Source of the DNA: an uncultured Alistipes sp.
GTDB lineage: Bacteria; Bacteroidota; Bacteroidia; Bacteroidales; Rikenellaceae
Assembly: GCA_900541585.1 (NCBI GenBank)
Contig: UQKD01000021.1
Span: 1-56,861, forward strand
DNA length: 56,861 nt
Direction of reading: 5' to 3'
The notes below the pieces were generated by a model. The model saw only the letters and a list, made by a program, of their open reading frames with translations. It did no database searches and was not told the origin of the DNA. The position numbers were made by a program, and so were the translations under genes. Below are positions 1 to 7,684 of the stretch, in pieces (the stretch's first letter is position 1; every line of letters starts with the position of its first letter).

Positions 1-2
1 AG

Positions 3-242
3 TTAATACCGACTTCTGATAAATTGCATAACGGATTATCTTCAACAAAAGCATCACAAGCAAGCGAGCCTGAAACAGCTCCTAAAACAAAATACAGAAC
101 AGATAGTCCTATTTACTCAAAGTATAGTAAGGCTGAACGGAAACTCATTGGACGTATATATGCGTCTATTGCAAATGCTATACCTGATGAACGTCAGAGA
201 GAGGCTATGATAAAAGTTATCGAGGAGGATTTGACGCGATGA
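3..242 (+). CDS. C-terminal part of an unknown protein (5' partial)
   Basis: The frame is open from the window edge (first full codon at 3) to a TGA at 240-242, so this is most likely the tail of a gene that starts outside. The only internal start candidates are a TTG at 24 and later codons. The visible tail is hydrophilic, with a Ser/Thr/Pro-rich stretch followed by a probable amphipathic helix near the end (KAERKLIGRIYASIANAIP). The stop overlaps the ATG of the radical SAM gene by four bases (ATGA), which suggests translational coupling. I recognise no family. Codon use is AT-rich like its two downstream neighbours. Confidence 0.55.
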   Translation, partial: LIPTSDKLHNGLSSTKASQASEPETAPKTKYRTDSPIYSKYSKAERKLIGRIYASIANAIPDERQREAMIKVIEEDLTR

Positions 243-2182
243 GTCGCCGGGTATTACTGCTTGAGCCCAACTACAAGAATAAATTTCCACCAATTGGGTT
301 AATGAAACTCGCAACCTATTTTAGGTTGCGGGGAGATGATGTTGTCTTTTACAAAGGGGATTTGAAAGAGTTTGTTATCCATCAAATCACTGAGGAATGC
401 GTGGCAAAACTGTCATATCTTGACGGCTCTATAAACTGGAAACTACGCTCAGACAAAATCGCTCTATACATTAGGTATAGGAAGCATGAATATTTAAAAC
501 AAGTGGGCATTGAAGATTCTGAGATTGCACCAATATTAGAGCCTTGGGTCGAATATTATAAGAAATTCTATCATTCAGGAGAGTATAAAAAATACCCTCG
601 TTGGGATTGGGTTGGAGTAACAACGCTATTTACTTTCTATTGGGATATCACCATTGATACTATTGAGTTTGCAAAATTGATGGTGAAAGATACGAAGAAC
701 ATTATGGTTGGAGGTGTAATGGCATCTATCCAACCGGATGAGATTGAAAAGGCGACAGGTATTCGTCCTCATATCGGCACACTCCATACACCACATAAAG
801 ACATTGACAAGGACAATCCTTATATCATTGATGAACTGCCTCTGGATTATTCGATTCTTGACGAGATAGATTATGTGTATCCTGATAGTGGCGCATATTA
901 CAGCTACTCTACAAGAGGGTGTATACGAAAATGCTCCTTTTGTGCCGTTTGGCGAATCGAGCCGGAATATCAAGAATATTTACCTTTACGAGAACGTATC
1001 GACCGAACACGGAAGTTATATGGTGAGCAGCAGAATCTTTTGCTGATGGATAATAATGTGTTAGCCTCTAACAGATTAGAAGACATCGTCGAAGATATCA
1101 AATCTTGCGGATTTACCAAAGGGGCTAAATATTATGAGCCAAATTGGTATACAATTGCTATCAGAAATCTTCGTTTGGGAATCAATAACCGTGCGTATAT
1201 TCGCAAATCATTCAAGTTACTTCAAGAACTGAATAACTATAAATCGTTCAATGAGAAAACAAGGACTGAAATATACGCATTACGGGAAAAGAATGGTTTC
1301 CTGCATCCCGAAACCTGCACGCGAGAAGCTTTGATTGCCACATACAAAGATTTTGCCCCCTATTTCGATGTCAAGTTCAAGAAGCGGTTAGGTCGTCTGC
1401 GCTTCGTGGACTTTAACCAAGGTGTTGATGCAAGATTATTCAGTCGGCGCATTGTTAAACTATTAGCAGAGATCCCAGTCCGCCCTCTTCGTATTGCTTT
1501 CGACAACATTAAAACGGAGCCGGAATATACGAAGGCTCTTACGATGAGCGAGGAGTATGGAATGAAAGATTTTTCCAATTACCTTCTCTATAATTTTACC
1601 GATAAGCCGGAAGAGTTGTATCATCGTATGCGAATAAATGTGGATTTATGTGAGAACCTGAATGTTAGCATATACTCATTCCCGATGAAGTATCACCCGA
1701 TTACAGGTGAACATAGCCACGACAGAGATTACATAGGCAAATATTGGAATCGTAAGTATATTCGCGCAGTTCAGGCTATTCTCAATGCCACAAAAGGGAA
1801 AATAGGCAGAGGTGTATCGTTCTTCGAGAAAGCTTTCGGTCGAAATGAAAGGGAATATATGGAGTTGCTCATTATGCCTGAAACATTCCTGTTGTTCCGA
1901 TTTTTCTTTGAGTATTTGGGGTATACACAGGAATGGCGCAAAGCCATGTTGGAGTTGACTGATGAAGAACGAACGGAGTTATATCCAATAATTTTCAAAA
2001 ATGATTTCAATCATATAGAAGAGTTGACAGGCAATAAGAAATATCTGCATATATTACAGTTCTATAAGAATTATCGAGGCGATATTGCAGACCCTAAATC
2101 AGAGTTATACAAACTCAAAAAAGAGTTTGATGAATCAATGAAGCATAGTTCATATAGTAATTATAAGAAAAGTAATTATTAA
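239..2182 (+). CDS. B12-binding-type radical SAM enzyme, substrate unknown
   Basis: A 647-residue protein. The first ~150 residues resemble the cobalamin-binding Rossmann domain of B12-radical SAM proteins (LLLEPNYKNKFPPIGLMKLA near the start). The radical SAM motif CxxxCxxC is Cys228, Cys232 and Cys235, preceded by STRG, and should bind a [4Fe-4S] cluster that cleaves S-adenosylmethionine. The C-terminal half is long and rich in aromatic and basic residues. ATG at 239 overlaps the upstream stop, and the next gene starts 2 bases after this stop, so the three form one unit. GC content is far below the chromosome. The family often does methylations or rearrangements; the substrate cannot be read from the sequence. 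Enzyme class is secure, role unknown. Confidence 0.85.
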   Translation: MSRRVLLLEPNYKNKFPPIGLMKLATYFRLRGDDVVFYKGDLKEFVIHQITEECVAKLSYLDGSINWKLRSDKIALYIRYRKHEYLKQVGIEDSEIAPILEPWVEYYKKFYHSGEYKKYPRWDWVGVTTLFTFYWDITIDTIEFAKLMVKDTKNIMVGGVMASIQPDEIEKATGIRPHIGTLHTPHKDIDKDNPYIIDELPLDYSILDEIDYVYPDSGAYYSYSTRGCIRKCSFCAVWRIEPEYQEYLPLRERIDRTRKLYGEQQNLLLMDNNVLASNRLEDIVEDIKSCGFTKGAKYYEPNWYTIAIRNLRLGINNRAYIRKSFKLLQELNNYKSFNEKTRTEIYALREKNGFLHPETCTREALIATYKDFAPYFDVKFKKRLGRLRFVDFNQGVDARLFSRRIVKLLAEIPVRPLRIAFDNIKTEPEYTKALTMSEEYGMKDFSNYLLYNFTDKPEELYHRMRINVDLCENLNVSIYSFPMKYHPITGEHSHDRDYIGKYWNRKYIRAVQAILNATKGKIGRGVSFFEKAFGRNEREYMELLIMPETFLLFRFFFEYLGYTQEWRKAMLELTDEERTELYPIIFKNDFNHIEELTGNKKYLHILQFYKNYRGDIADPKSELYKLKKEFDESMKHSSYSNYKKSNY

Positions 2183-2184
2183 TT

Positions 2185-2526
2185 ATGGAAATAAAAGATT
2201 TTTCTGATGCAATGATTAAAGTTGCATCAATTAATGATGACCGTATAAAGGCATGGGATGATTTTAGGAAAGGAATGGAGTTGTATGATAAAATACGACG
2301 TATACTGAGTATTAGAAACCAATATCAGGCAATCGCTAATTGGCTCTTTTGGGATGAACTTACCAAAGGCTATTACACGTCGGAAGATAGTGCATTAGGA
2401 AGGAGTTGCCTTGAGGGAATTGCTGTTTGCAACCAAGAATTAAATGCAATATGTGGCAAAGCTATCACAGACAAAGTGCAGTCAGAAATTTTATCAATAT
2501 TATTCCATCGTAAAGATGTAAAGTAA
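2185..2526 (+). CDS. Small unknown protein co-transcribed with the radical SAM gene
   Basis: A 113-residue, mostly helical, soluble-looking protein starting 2 bases after the radical SAM stop. It has no signal peptide or membrane segment. It includes three scattered cysteines in the second half (CLEGIAVCNQELNAIC), which could be a metal or cluster site but do not match a motif I know. Its tight linkage suggests it is a partner or substrate of the radical SAM enzyme; that is inference only. I do not recognise the family. Confidence 0.6.
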   Translation: MEIKDFSDAMIKVASINDDRIKAWDDFRKGMELYDKIRRILSIRNQYQAIANWLFWDELTKGYYTSEDSALGRSCLEGIAVCNQELNAICGKAITDKVQSEILSILFHRKDVK

Positions 2527-2991
2527 ATGGAGTCGGGAATCATCCCAACATTAAAAGAACGGACATTATTTCACATCAAAAATTGTCTGCAGAATTGTGA
2601 TTTGGACTTTCTTATTCTGACCATAACTCATATATTATGCCATAGAAACAACATATAACCGTTGTCGCTTTAAGTCGGAGTTTGTCACTCCTGCTTCGAG
2701 ATTCAACAGCAACAAAAAACTCTCTCTGCTTGCAGTGGGATAGGCAATTTGCCCGACGGCGCAAGCCGACCGGGGTATTAGGCTCCCCCGAAAAGATTTT
2801 CAGTGGACAACAGGCAAGCCCGTAGCGTTTTTACATTCGGTAAAGACGCTAACCGAAATCGGAGGAAATTGTACATGCTGAAAAGAGACCCTATGCCGTA
2901 TTTGCCGCGCCCCCAAAACGATAATGGTCAATACAGAACGAGGGTTGGAGAATCATGCATTCCCCAATCCTCGTTTCGGACCGATACCGGC
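2527..2991. other. Intergenic region with three compact hairpins
   Basis: No convincing gene. A plus-strand frame from 2803 runs antisense into the HEPN gene and looks like a shadow. Three hairpins are visible: GGAGT/ACTCC at 2677-2691, GGCAA/TTGCC at 2743-2753, and CGGC-GCAA-GCCG at 2757-2768, whose loop is a GNRA tetraloop. A GGGG/CCCC pairing follows at about 2772-2788. This region lies at the change from AT-rich cargo to mid-GC element genes, so it may be a junction, an RNA element or part of a transfer site. Confidence 0.4.
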
Positions 2992-3957
2992 TTACTGTTT
3001 TTCGCTGAGTTCCTTATACAGTTCGAGCCTCATTCCTGCGCAGTTCTCGATGATCTCCGCTGCCCGCTGTACGCGCTCCATGTGCAACTCCGCCTCATGC
3101 GGCGCCATATCAAACTCCGCTCGGTAGGTCGTTTTCATCAACACCTCCTTCAGCCGCGGAATCGTGAAGATGTTTTCGATATGGTTGTCGTCGAACACGA
3201 GCATCAGCTTCGTCGAAAGCGTCCGCATGCGGTCGTGCATCACCACAGGGTCGTGCAGGTCGAACAGCATGCCGTGGTAGACGTAGTAGAGCGTATGGTA
3301 GAAGTAGACCGCGGCCTGTGCCGTGAACTGCGCTGCCAACCTCACGTTGTGCCCCTCCGTAAACGCATCCTGCGCCTGTTCTAAAAGGTCGTTGCCGAGT
3401 GTGCGAAAGGTATCGTAATGAAACTTGGCGTCGGCGTATGCCCGTGCGAAGTCGATCGGACGTTTCGGCCGCCGGAAACAGCAGTGGTCGCTGCAATAAA
3501 GGAGCGTCCCCTCGGCGTGGGCGAAGTAGAGGAAGGGCGTGCGGTTCGATTGGACGTAATTCAGCGGCAGGATGTAAAGGTTGATGTAGGTGATCTTGCG
3601 GTGTCGGTATGGCATCTTGTAACGCAAGATACGCTTGGCCTGAAACCAGTTGAATCTCGGTGTTTCGCGCACCACCATGAGCAGGTCGTAGGCCGCGGGG
3701 TCGCTGTGGGGCGTGCCGCCGACTAACTTGCCGAAAAGCAGGATGTATTCGGAATCGAAATATCCGTCGGTCAAATAGTGGACGATCCGTGCGGCTTCGG
3801 CAGGGTCGTATTGCAGCTCGGCAATATCGGTCGGCAGCGGAAGTTCGGGTCCAACTGAGGCAATTTGCGATTCACTACCCGTATTTTCTGATTGTACGGA
3901 CGCGGGTAATATGGTTTGTGCAGGCTGTCCCTGCACGATGTTTCGATTCGTTTCCAT
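2992..3957 (-). CDS. Nucleotidyltransferase-like/HEPN domain protein
   Basis: A 321-residue protein. Residues 1-45 are a low-complexity lead. Residues ~55-135 look like a degenerate MNT-type nucleotidyltransferase fold: the usual GS...D.D site is replaced by FGKLVGGTPHSDPAAYDLL. Residues ~165-310 look like a HEPN helical domain (ARAYADAKFHYDTFRTLGND and following helices). MNT/HEPN pairs are known as toxin-antitoxin modules, and fused forms are common in Bacteroidetes mobile elements. It is the last leftward gene of the element, separated from the relaxase by 1.1 kb, so it may have its own promoter. Family assignment is moderate; a defence or addiction role is inference. Confidence 0.65.
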   Translation of the reverse strand: METNRNIVQGQPAQTILPASVQSENTGSESQIASVGPELPLPTDIAELQYDPAEAARIVHYLTDGYFDSEYILLFGKLVGGTPHSDPAAYDLLMVVRETPRFNWFQAKRILRYKMPYRHRKITYINLYILPLNYVQSNRTPFLYFAHAEGTLLYCSDHCCFRRPKRPIDFARAYADAKFHYDTFRTLGNDLLEQAQDAFTEGHNVRLAAQFTAQAAVYFYHTLYYVYHGMLFDLHDPVVMHDRMRTLSTKLMLVFDDNHIENIFTIPRLKEVLMKTTYRAEFDMAPHEAELHMERVQRAAEIIENCAGMRLELYKELSEKQ

Positions 3958-4153
3958 TTGATTGAATGTTGATTATTCGACAATAAAGTGGCTGTCCTTA
4001 TCGTGCGCACGGCACAACAAAGAGTATAGATGATTTGATTGACAGTCGGTTGTCAATCGGGCGGATGGGAATGGAAATGAATCGGAATGTTTCGCGGCGG
4101 AAACCGCCGGCAGCTGGTCTTTCGGCTTGTCTGCGCCGTAACGCGGACGGATA

Positions 4154-4200
4154 ATGTAGTTCGCATAAAAATAAAAAATATGCGCAGCTGCGAACTACAT
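4154..4200. repeat. Perfect 12-bp inverted repeat enclosing a 10-bp palindrome
   Basis: ATGTAGTTCGCA at 4154-4165 is the exact reverse complement of TGCGAACTACAT at 4189-4200, with a 23-base AT-rich spacer. The palindrome CGCAGCTGCG at 4183-4192 overlaps the right arm, so two alternative hairpins compete. It could be an operator upstream of the HEPN gene or a structured RNA; no coding frame explains it. Confidence 0.75.
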
Positions 4201-4215
4201 ATCCCCTTGTTACAG

Positions 4216-4294
4216 GCTCAATAAAGTGCCGTTCGCGGGCGATCAACCCCAACGGCTCTACGCATACTTTTCTAAAGCGATTGCTTTATTGAGC
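4216..4294. repeat. 11-bp inverted repeat, part of a three-copy motif
   Basis: GCTCAATAAAG at 4216-4226 pairs with CTTTATTGAGC at 4284-4294. The shared CAATAAAGTG also occurs as a direct copy at 3981-3990, close to the HEPN start. Three copies of one motif in 310 bases suggest binding sites. Confidence 0.6.
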
Positions 4295-4499
4295 ATCGAC
4301 AGTAACAATCATAACAATATGTAATTCGCAGGGGCAAAGATACGACATTTTTTGAAAAATGCGATGCGAACAGCATATCGGATTGGATAATTCTGCGGAA
4401 TCATGAAGTATCGCCCATGAAAGTTGCAGCGAAAAGAGAAAGTATACGATAGCCTTATCTTTCTTTTGGCTGTGGATATAAATAAGGGTTCCGAAAAGG

Positions 4500-4549
4500 T
4501 TTAGTTTAGTCTATTAGCCTATATATATGCTAACATAAAGTAAACTAAA
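4500..4549. repeat. AT-rich nested palindrome
   Basis: Outer arms TTTAGTTTA (4500-4508) and TAAACTAAA (4541-4549) are perfect; inner arms TTAGC (4514-4518) and GCTAA (4529-4533) flank CTATATATAT. Such a site could extrude as a cruciform or bind a dimeric protein. Confidence 0.65.
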
Positions 4550-4826
4550 TATAGGCAACCATATTTGGCTGCCCTGTATGTGTATGTTTGGGAAGATGCC
4601 GCTGCCATGTCATGAAGAAAGTTCCTCGACGAAAACTGGGATTCGAAACTTTCTCTTTTGGCTGCGACAATCTATCGATACCCGACCGAATGATATTTTC
4701 GAGCGAGAGGCTGATAGCGGGATAAAATTACTTAAAATCACTTCGATTGCGACCAAATGCAAGGAAAGAAATCATCTGAAAACAAAAAATCGACAATTTG
4801 AATAAAATGCCGATTTTGTTTCCTAA

Positions 4827-4855
4827 TTGTTCCTTTACGACAAGGAATAAATTTG
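4827..4855 (+). promoter_or_regulatory. Orphan promoter with a palindrome filling its spacer
   Basis: TTG at 4827-4829, an 18-base spacer, and TAAATTTG at 4848-4855 match the Bacteroidetes -33/-7 pattern. The spacer is itself a hairpin, TTCCTT (4830-4835) and AAGGAA (4842-4847), placed like an operator. Downstream there is no plus-strand gene, only about 180 bases before the 3' end of the relaxase, so the product would be a small or antisense RNA. Confidence 0.45.
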
Positions 4856-5033
4856 CATTACACTGATATTGAGCACATTAAAAACACATTACTATCAACT
4901 TCCTACGTTTCCAAATACTTGATGAGCATAACGCTTCTTTTATATGTCTGGAACGAGTTTCCCCAATCCCACTACAAAAATAATTAAAAACTACGATAAT
5001 ACGCTATACCTTTACAAGTTTTATTTCAGCAAT

Positions 5034-6461
5034 CTACATTTTCAACCCTCTTCCATTCCGTTCCGGCTGAACATAGTGCTGCAATCGCTCTGCCTGCTCT
5101 CTAAACCATCTGACAATAGGTATCCCGTCGATTTTAAGGCCGAATTTGCGGCTGTTTGTTTCCTCCGAAGCGATTTTTGCAATCACATTCTCGACGTTGA
5201 ATCGCTTTCGGTGCGTTTCCGAATAGAGCATACCACTGTATTTAAGCAGGTTGCCCTTGATAAGCGTTTCGGTCTGTTCGTCGTTGAATCCCACCTTTCG
5301 ACAAAGTTCGTCCATACGCAACATTTCGCGGAAACGGGGAAACCACGCCAGCGCTTTGTGGACAACCGATTGAAGAAAAGATAAATCTTTTTCATATTGT
5401 TTCTTTATGTTCACAACCTCTGTTAAGTGTCGTGCCTGCATGGACATCAGTTCCCTGCTATGGTCGTTCTGCATGGTTGAAATTTTTGTTTGTAAAGTTT
5501 CGATCGTTTCATCACGTGCGGCGACCTCTTGCCGCAATGCTCCGATTTCTCGCTCCTGCTGCTTGATTTTCGACGTGCCGATCATCGAACCGATACCGTC
5601 GAGGATGGTCATACCAACCTCGGCGGCGGAGTTTTTTAGCCGCTCGGTTTTCAGCACCCCTTTTACTGCGTTCAGTTCGGCTGTGGTTTGATGCAATTCT
5701 TCACGTACCGCCTGTTCATGCTTCGTGGCATGTTCGACGGCTTTGCGCTTCTCCTCCTCGATGCGGAGCAGTTCGTCGATATTGTCCTGCAAATTCTGCT
5801 GTCGGGCAATGGCGTTACGATAAAATTCCTGCGTCGTAACGTGTCGGGCTTTCGAGCCGTCAATACCTCTTTGCAAGCCGTATTTGGCCATTGCTATGGC
5901 ATAGGTATCTTGGTACTCTTTCAGCTTGACACGTGACATTACGTCGTCAGCGCATAGCCGAGGTCGGGCCGTAGATTTCGTGCGGTATCTCCGCTTGTTA
6001 GGTTCGTCGGTCTTCTTCTCGCGGATTTTGCGACGTTCGCCCGTAACGATGGGAACAACCGCCGCGTGGATATGCGGCGTCGCTTCGTCCATGTGCAATA
6101 CAGCCGAAACGACGTTTTCGGCTCCGAACGTTCGCCGCAGCCATTCGAGGTTATCGGCACACCATGCTTTCAAGCGTCCCTCTTGGACGATGTGTTGCAT
6201 ATCCTCCTGCGTGCCGGTCAGCATGACGCGGATTACCCGCACTTGATTCGTCCCGATTTTACGGGTAAGTCCGGCATGTTCGAGCCGATGGTTGATCGCC
6301 TCCGTTCGGTCGGCGACGCCCTCCGGAAATCCGACGAGTTCCTCGTTCAGATAGGTCAGCTCCGGCACGGCGTTCGGCGGCATCTTGGTACGTGCGATAT
6401 GGGCGGTCATCGGTACTTCGTTGTCCGGCGACTTATCCAGATGCAATACGACATATCCCAT
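5034..6461 (-). CDS. MobV-family relaxase (Pre/Mob)
   Basis: A 475-residue relaxase that would nick and lead the transferred strand during mobilization. The N-terminal ~215 residues carry the MobV catalytic core; the HxDExxPHxH motif is His123, Asp125, Glu126, His130 and His132 (HMDEATPHIH). Residues ~225-375 are a long charged coiled coil, usual in this family, for dimerization or contact with the transfer machinery. Length fits the family. The start ATG follows a hairpin-rich spacer that is the likely oriT, the usual arrangement for this class. It depends on a helper conjugation system, since none is encoded in the window. Confidence 0.93.
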   Translation of the reverse strand: MGYVVLHLDKSPDNEVPMTAHIARTKMPPNAVPELTYLNEELVGFPEGVADRTEAINHRLEHAGLTRKIGTNQVRVIRVMLTGTQEDMQHIVQEGRLKAWCADNLEWLRRTFGAENVVSAVLHMDEATPHIHAAVVPIVTGERRKIREKKTDEPNKRRYRTKSTARPRLCADDVMSRVKLKEYQDTYAIAMAKYGLQRGIDGSKARHVTTQEFYRNAIARQQNLQDNIDELLRIEEEKRKAVEHATKHEQAVREELHQTTAELNAVKGVLKTERLKNSAAEVGMTILDGIGSMIGTSKIKQQEREIGALRQEVAARDETIETLQTKISTMQNDHSRELMSMQARHLTEVVNIKKQYEKDLSFLQSVVHKALAWFPRFREMLRMDELCRKVGFNDEQTETLIKGNLLKYSGMLYSETHRKRFNVENVIAKIASEETNSRKFGLKIDGIPIVRWFREQAERLQHYVQPERNGRGLKM

Positions 6462-6507
6462 GATTCAGTAATAATTTTGCGGTTGATGATTTCGGTTGTC
6501 GGGTTTT

Positions 6508-6656
6508 CGACCGCATGAGCGGTCGGCGGCCGGAACGGTCGCGAGGGGTTTCCAAAGGGTCGCCCTTTGGCCTATTGGGGCTTTTTCAGCGTCGGCGTGC
6601 CGATGCGTTGAGAAAAAGCCCTAATAGGCTATGGCTTTTCTGTGAAGGAAAAGCCA
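6508..6656. other. Candidate origin of transfer (oriT): four consecutive hairpins
   Basis: Four inverted repeats stand in 150 bases just upstream of the relaxase: CGACCGC/GCGGTCG (6508-6525, 4-base loop); CCAAAGGG/CCCTTTGG (6552-6570, 3-base loop); an 18-base pair of arms at 6570-6587 and 6612-6629 with one mismatch (GCCTATTGGGGCTTTTTC on the left); and TGGCTTTTC/GAAAAGCCA (6632-6656). Long inverted repeats next to a relaxase gene are the hallmark of oriT. The nick site itself cannot be placed from the sequence. Confidence 0.6.
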
Positions 6657-6687
6657 CGGACGCGGAGCGGCCGAATGGTGGGCGACG

Positions 6688-7569
6688 TTAAAACTTACAG
6701 CTGCGCGACCGCCTGTGCTCTTTCACGGGACGACGACTGCGCAAGTAATCGTTCAAATCGTTGTGCGGCCGATAGTGAACGGACTGGTCGGAGAGGTTGC
6801 GGCATGCCTCTTTCAGTTCGGCGGTTGCCTTTCGCCCCGCCTCGTCATTGTCGAGGTAGGTATAGACCCGCTCGTGCGACGCGATGAACGGGACAGCTTT
6901 GGCAAGGTTCGTTACCGAGCTCAGCACTACGATATTGTGCGGCGGATTCTGGTTGCGCTTGAGCGTCAGAAACGAAAGGTAATCCATAAACCCCTCGAAG
7001 ATGAGGCATGTCGGATAATCGCTGCGGCGGATTGTCGGGGCTTTCGAGGTGCAGCCCTTGAAATAGCGGTTGCGCAGCTCCCAGCTTCCGGCATCATTTC
7101 GGAATCCGATTGCGAAATAGAATTTGTTTGCTACGCGATAATGCACCTCCGAACAATGCGCACGAGCTGCGGAAAGGTCGATACTTCGCTCCATGAGGTA
7201 GTCAAGCGAAGCAGGGTTTTCCAGCGGCTGCACCCTCTCGATGATAATTGATGGTGGACGTTGCGGGGCAGGATTCTTCCCGATGAAAGAAGAAATAGAG
7301 CCCCCATCTATCCATTGCGCCAGCCGCCGCATGGCCTCTCCGGTGTCGCACCGCTCCATGCGCATCACGAGGTCGATCAACGTGCCGCCCTCGCCTGTAC
7401 CGTAGTCGATCCACAGGTTCTTGTCGTAATCTACTTTCATGCTGGGTGTGCGATCTTCGCGCAGCGGCGAATGATACAAGCCGTAATAACGTCTATCCTT
7501 GGCCGGACGGATGCCCCGTGCGGCAAGATACTCCCGTATAGGGAACTTATTGATTGCTTTTGCGTCCAT
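6688..7569 (-). CDS. Toprim-domain primase of the mobile element
   Basis: A 293-residue DnaG-like protein, counted from the ATG at 7569; a GTG at 7587 would add six residues. With the longer numbering, residues ~15-95 match the N-terminal primase domain (YHSPLREDRTPSM, then WIDYGTGEGGTLIDLVM) but lack the zinc-binding CHC2 cysteines. Toprim follows, with Glu198 in FEGFMDYL and Asp246/Asp248 in YLDNDEAGR as metal ligands. It would prime lagging-strand or complementary-strand synthesis of the excised or transferred element. The gene lies between the oriT candidate and the RepA-like ATPase gene, with a 115-base hairpin-rich spacer on the latter side. Confidence 0.85.
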   Translation of the reverse strand: MDAKAINKFPIREYLAARGIRPAKDRRYYGLYHSPLREDRTPSMKVDYDKNLWIDYGTGEGGTLIDLVMRMERCDTGEAMRRLAQWIDGGSISSFIGKNPAPQRPPSIIIERVQPLENPASLDYLMERSIDLSAARAHCSEVHYRVANKFYFAIGFRNDAGSWELRNRYFKGCTSKAPTIRRSDYPTCLIFEGFMDYLSFLTLKRNQNPPHNIVVLSSVTNLAKAVPFIASHERVYTYLDNDEAGRKATAELKEACRNLSDQSVHYRPHNDLNDYLRSRRPVKEHRRSRSCKF

Positions 7570-7596
7570 AAGCTGTTTTTCTTTCACTCGGTTTAT

Positions 7597-7674
7597 CGGT
7601 ACGGTTCGGGGTTAAACCCGCCGTACCGGTTTAGAATGGTTTAATAATATATACCCCCGTTCCGGACTAAACCG
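7597..7674. repeat. Double hairpin flanking an AT-rich tract: candidate origin or operator
   Basis: A composite hairpin has outer arms CGGTACGG (7597-7604) and CCGTACCG (7621-7628) and inner arms CGGG/CCCG (7607-7620). A second inverted repeat, CGGTTTAG (7627-7634) and CTAAACCG (7667-7674), encloses the AT-rich tract TTTAATAATATATA. The site lies between the genes for a replicative ATPase and a primase. Confidence 0.55.
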
Positions 7675-7684
7675 CCCGCAAGGG

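Larger units (their letters stand above)
3958..5033. other. Gene-poor 1.1 kb stretch with several palindromes
   Basis: I see no credible gene here. The stretch holds three clear inverted repeats (4154-4200, 4216-4294, 4500-4549, listed separately), a direct repeat CAATAAAGTG at 3981-3990 and 4219-4228, and a good plus-strand promoter at 4827-4855 with no gene after it. It lies between the relaxase stop and the HEPN gene start. Confidence 0.6.

Noticed and set aside
2803..3384. 193-codon plus-strand open frame
   Set aside because: It overlaps the HEPN gene in antisense, and its product is His/Arg/Val-rich without any family feature.
4578..4805. 75-codon plus-strand open frame in the gene-poor stretch
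   Set aside because: No promoter, no ribosome-binding context and no recognisable protein features; kept as non-coding.
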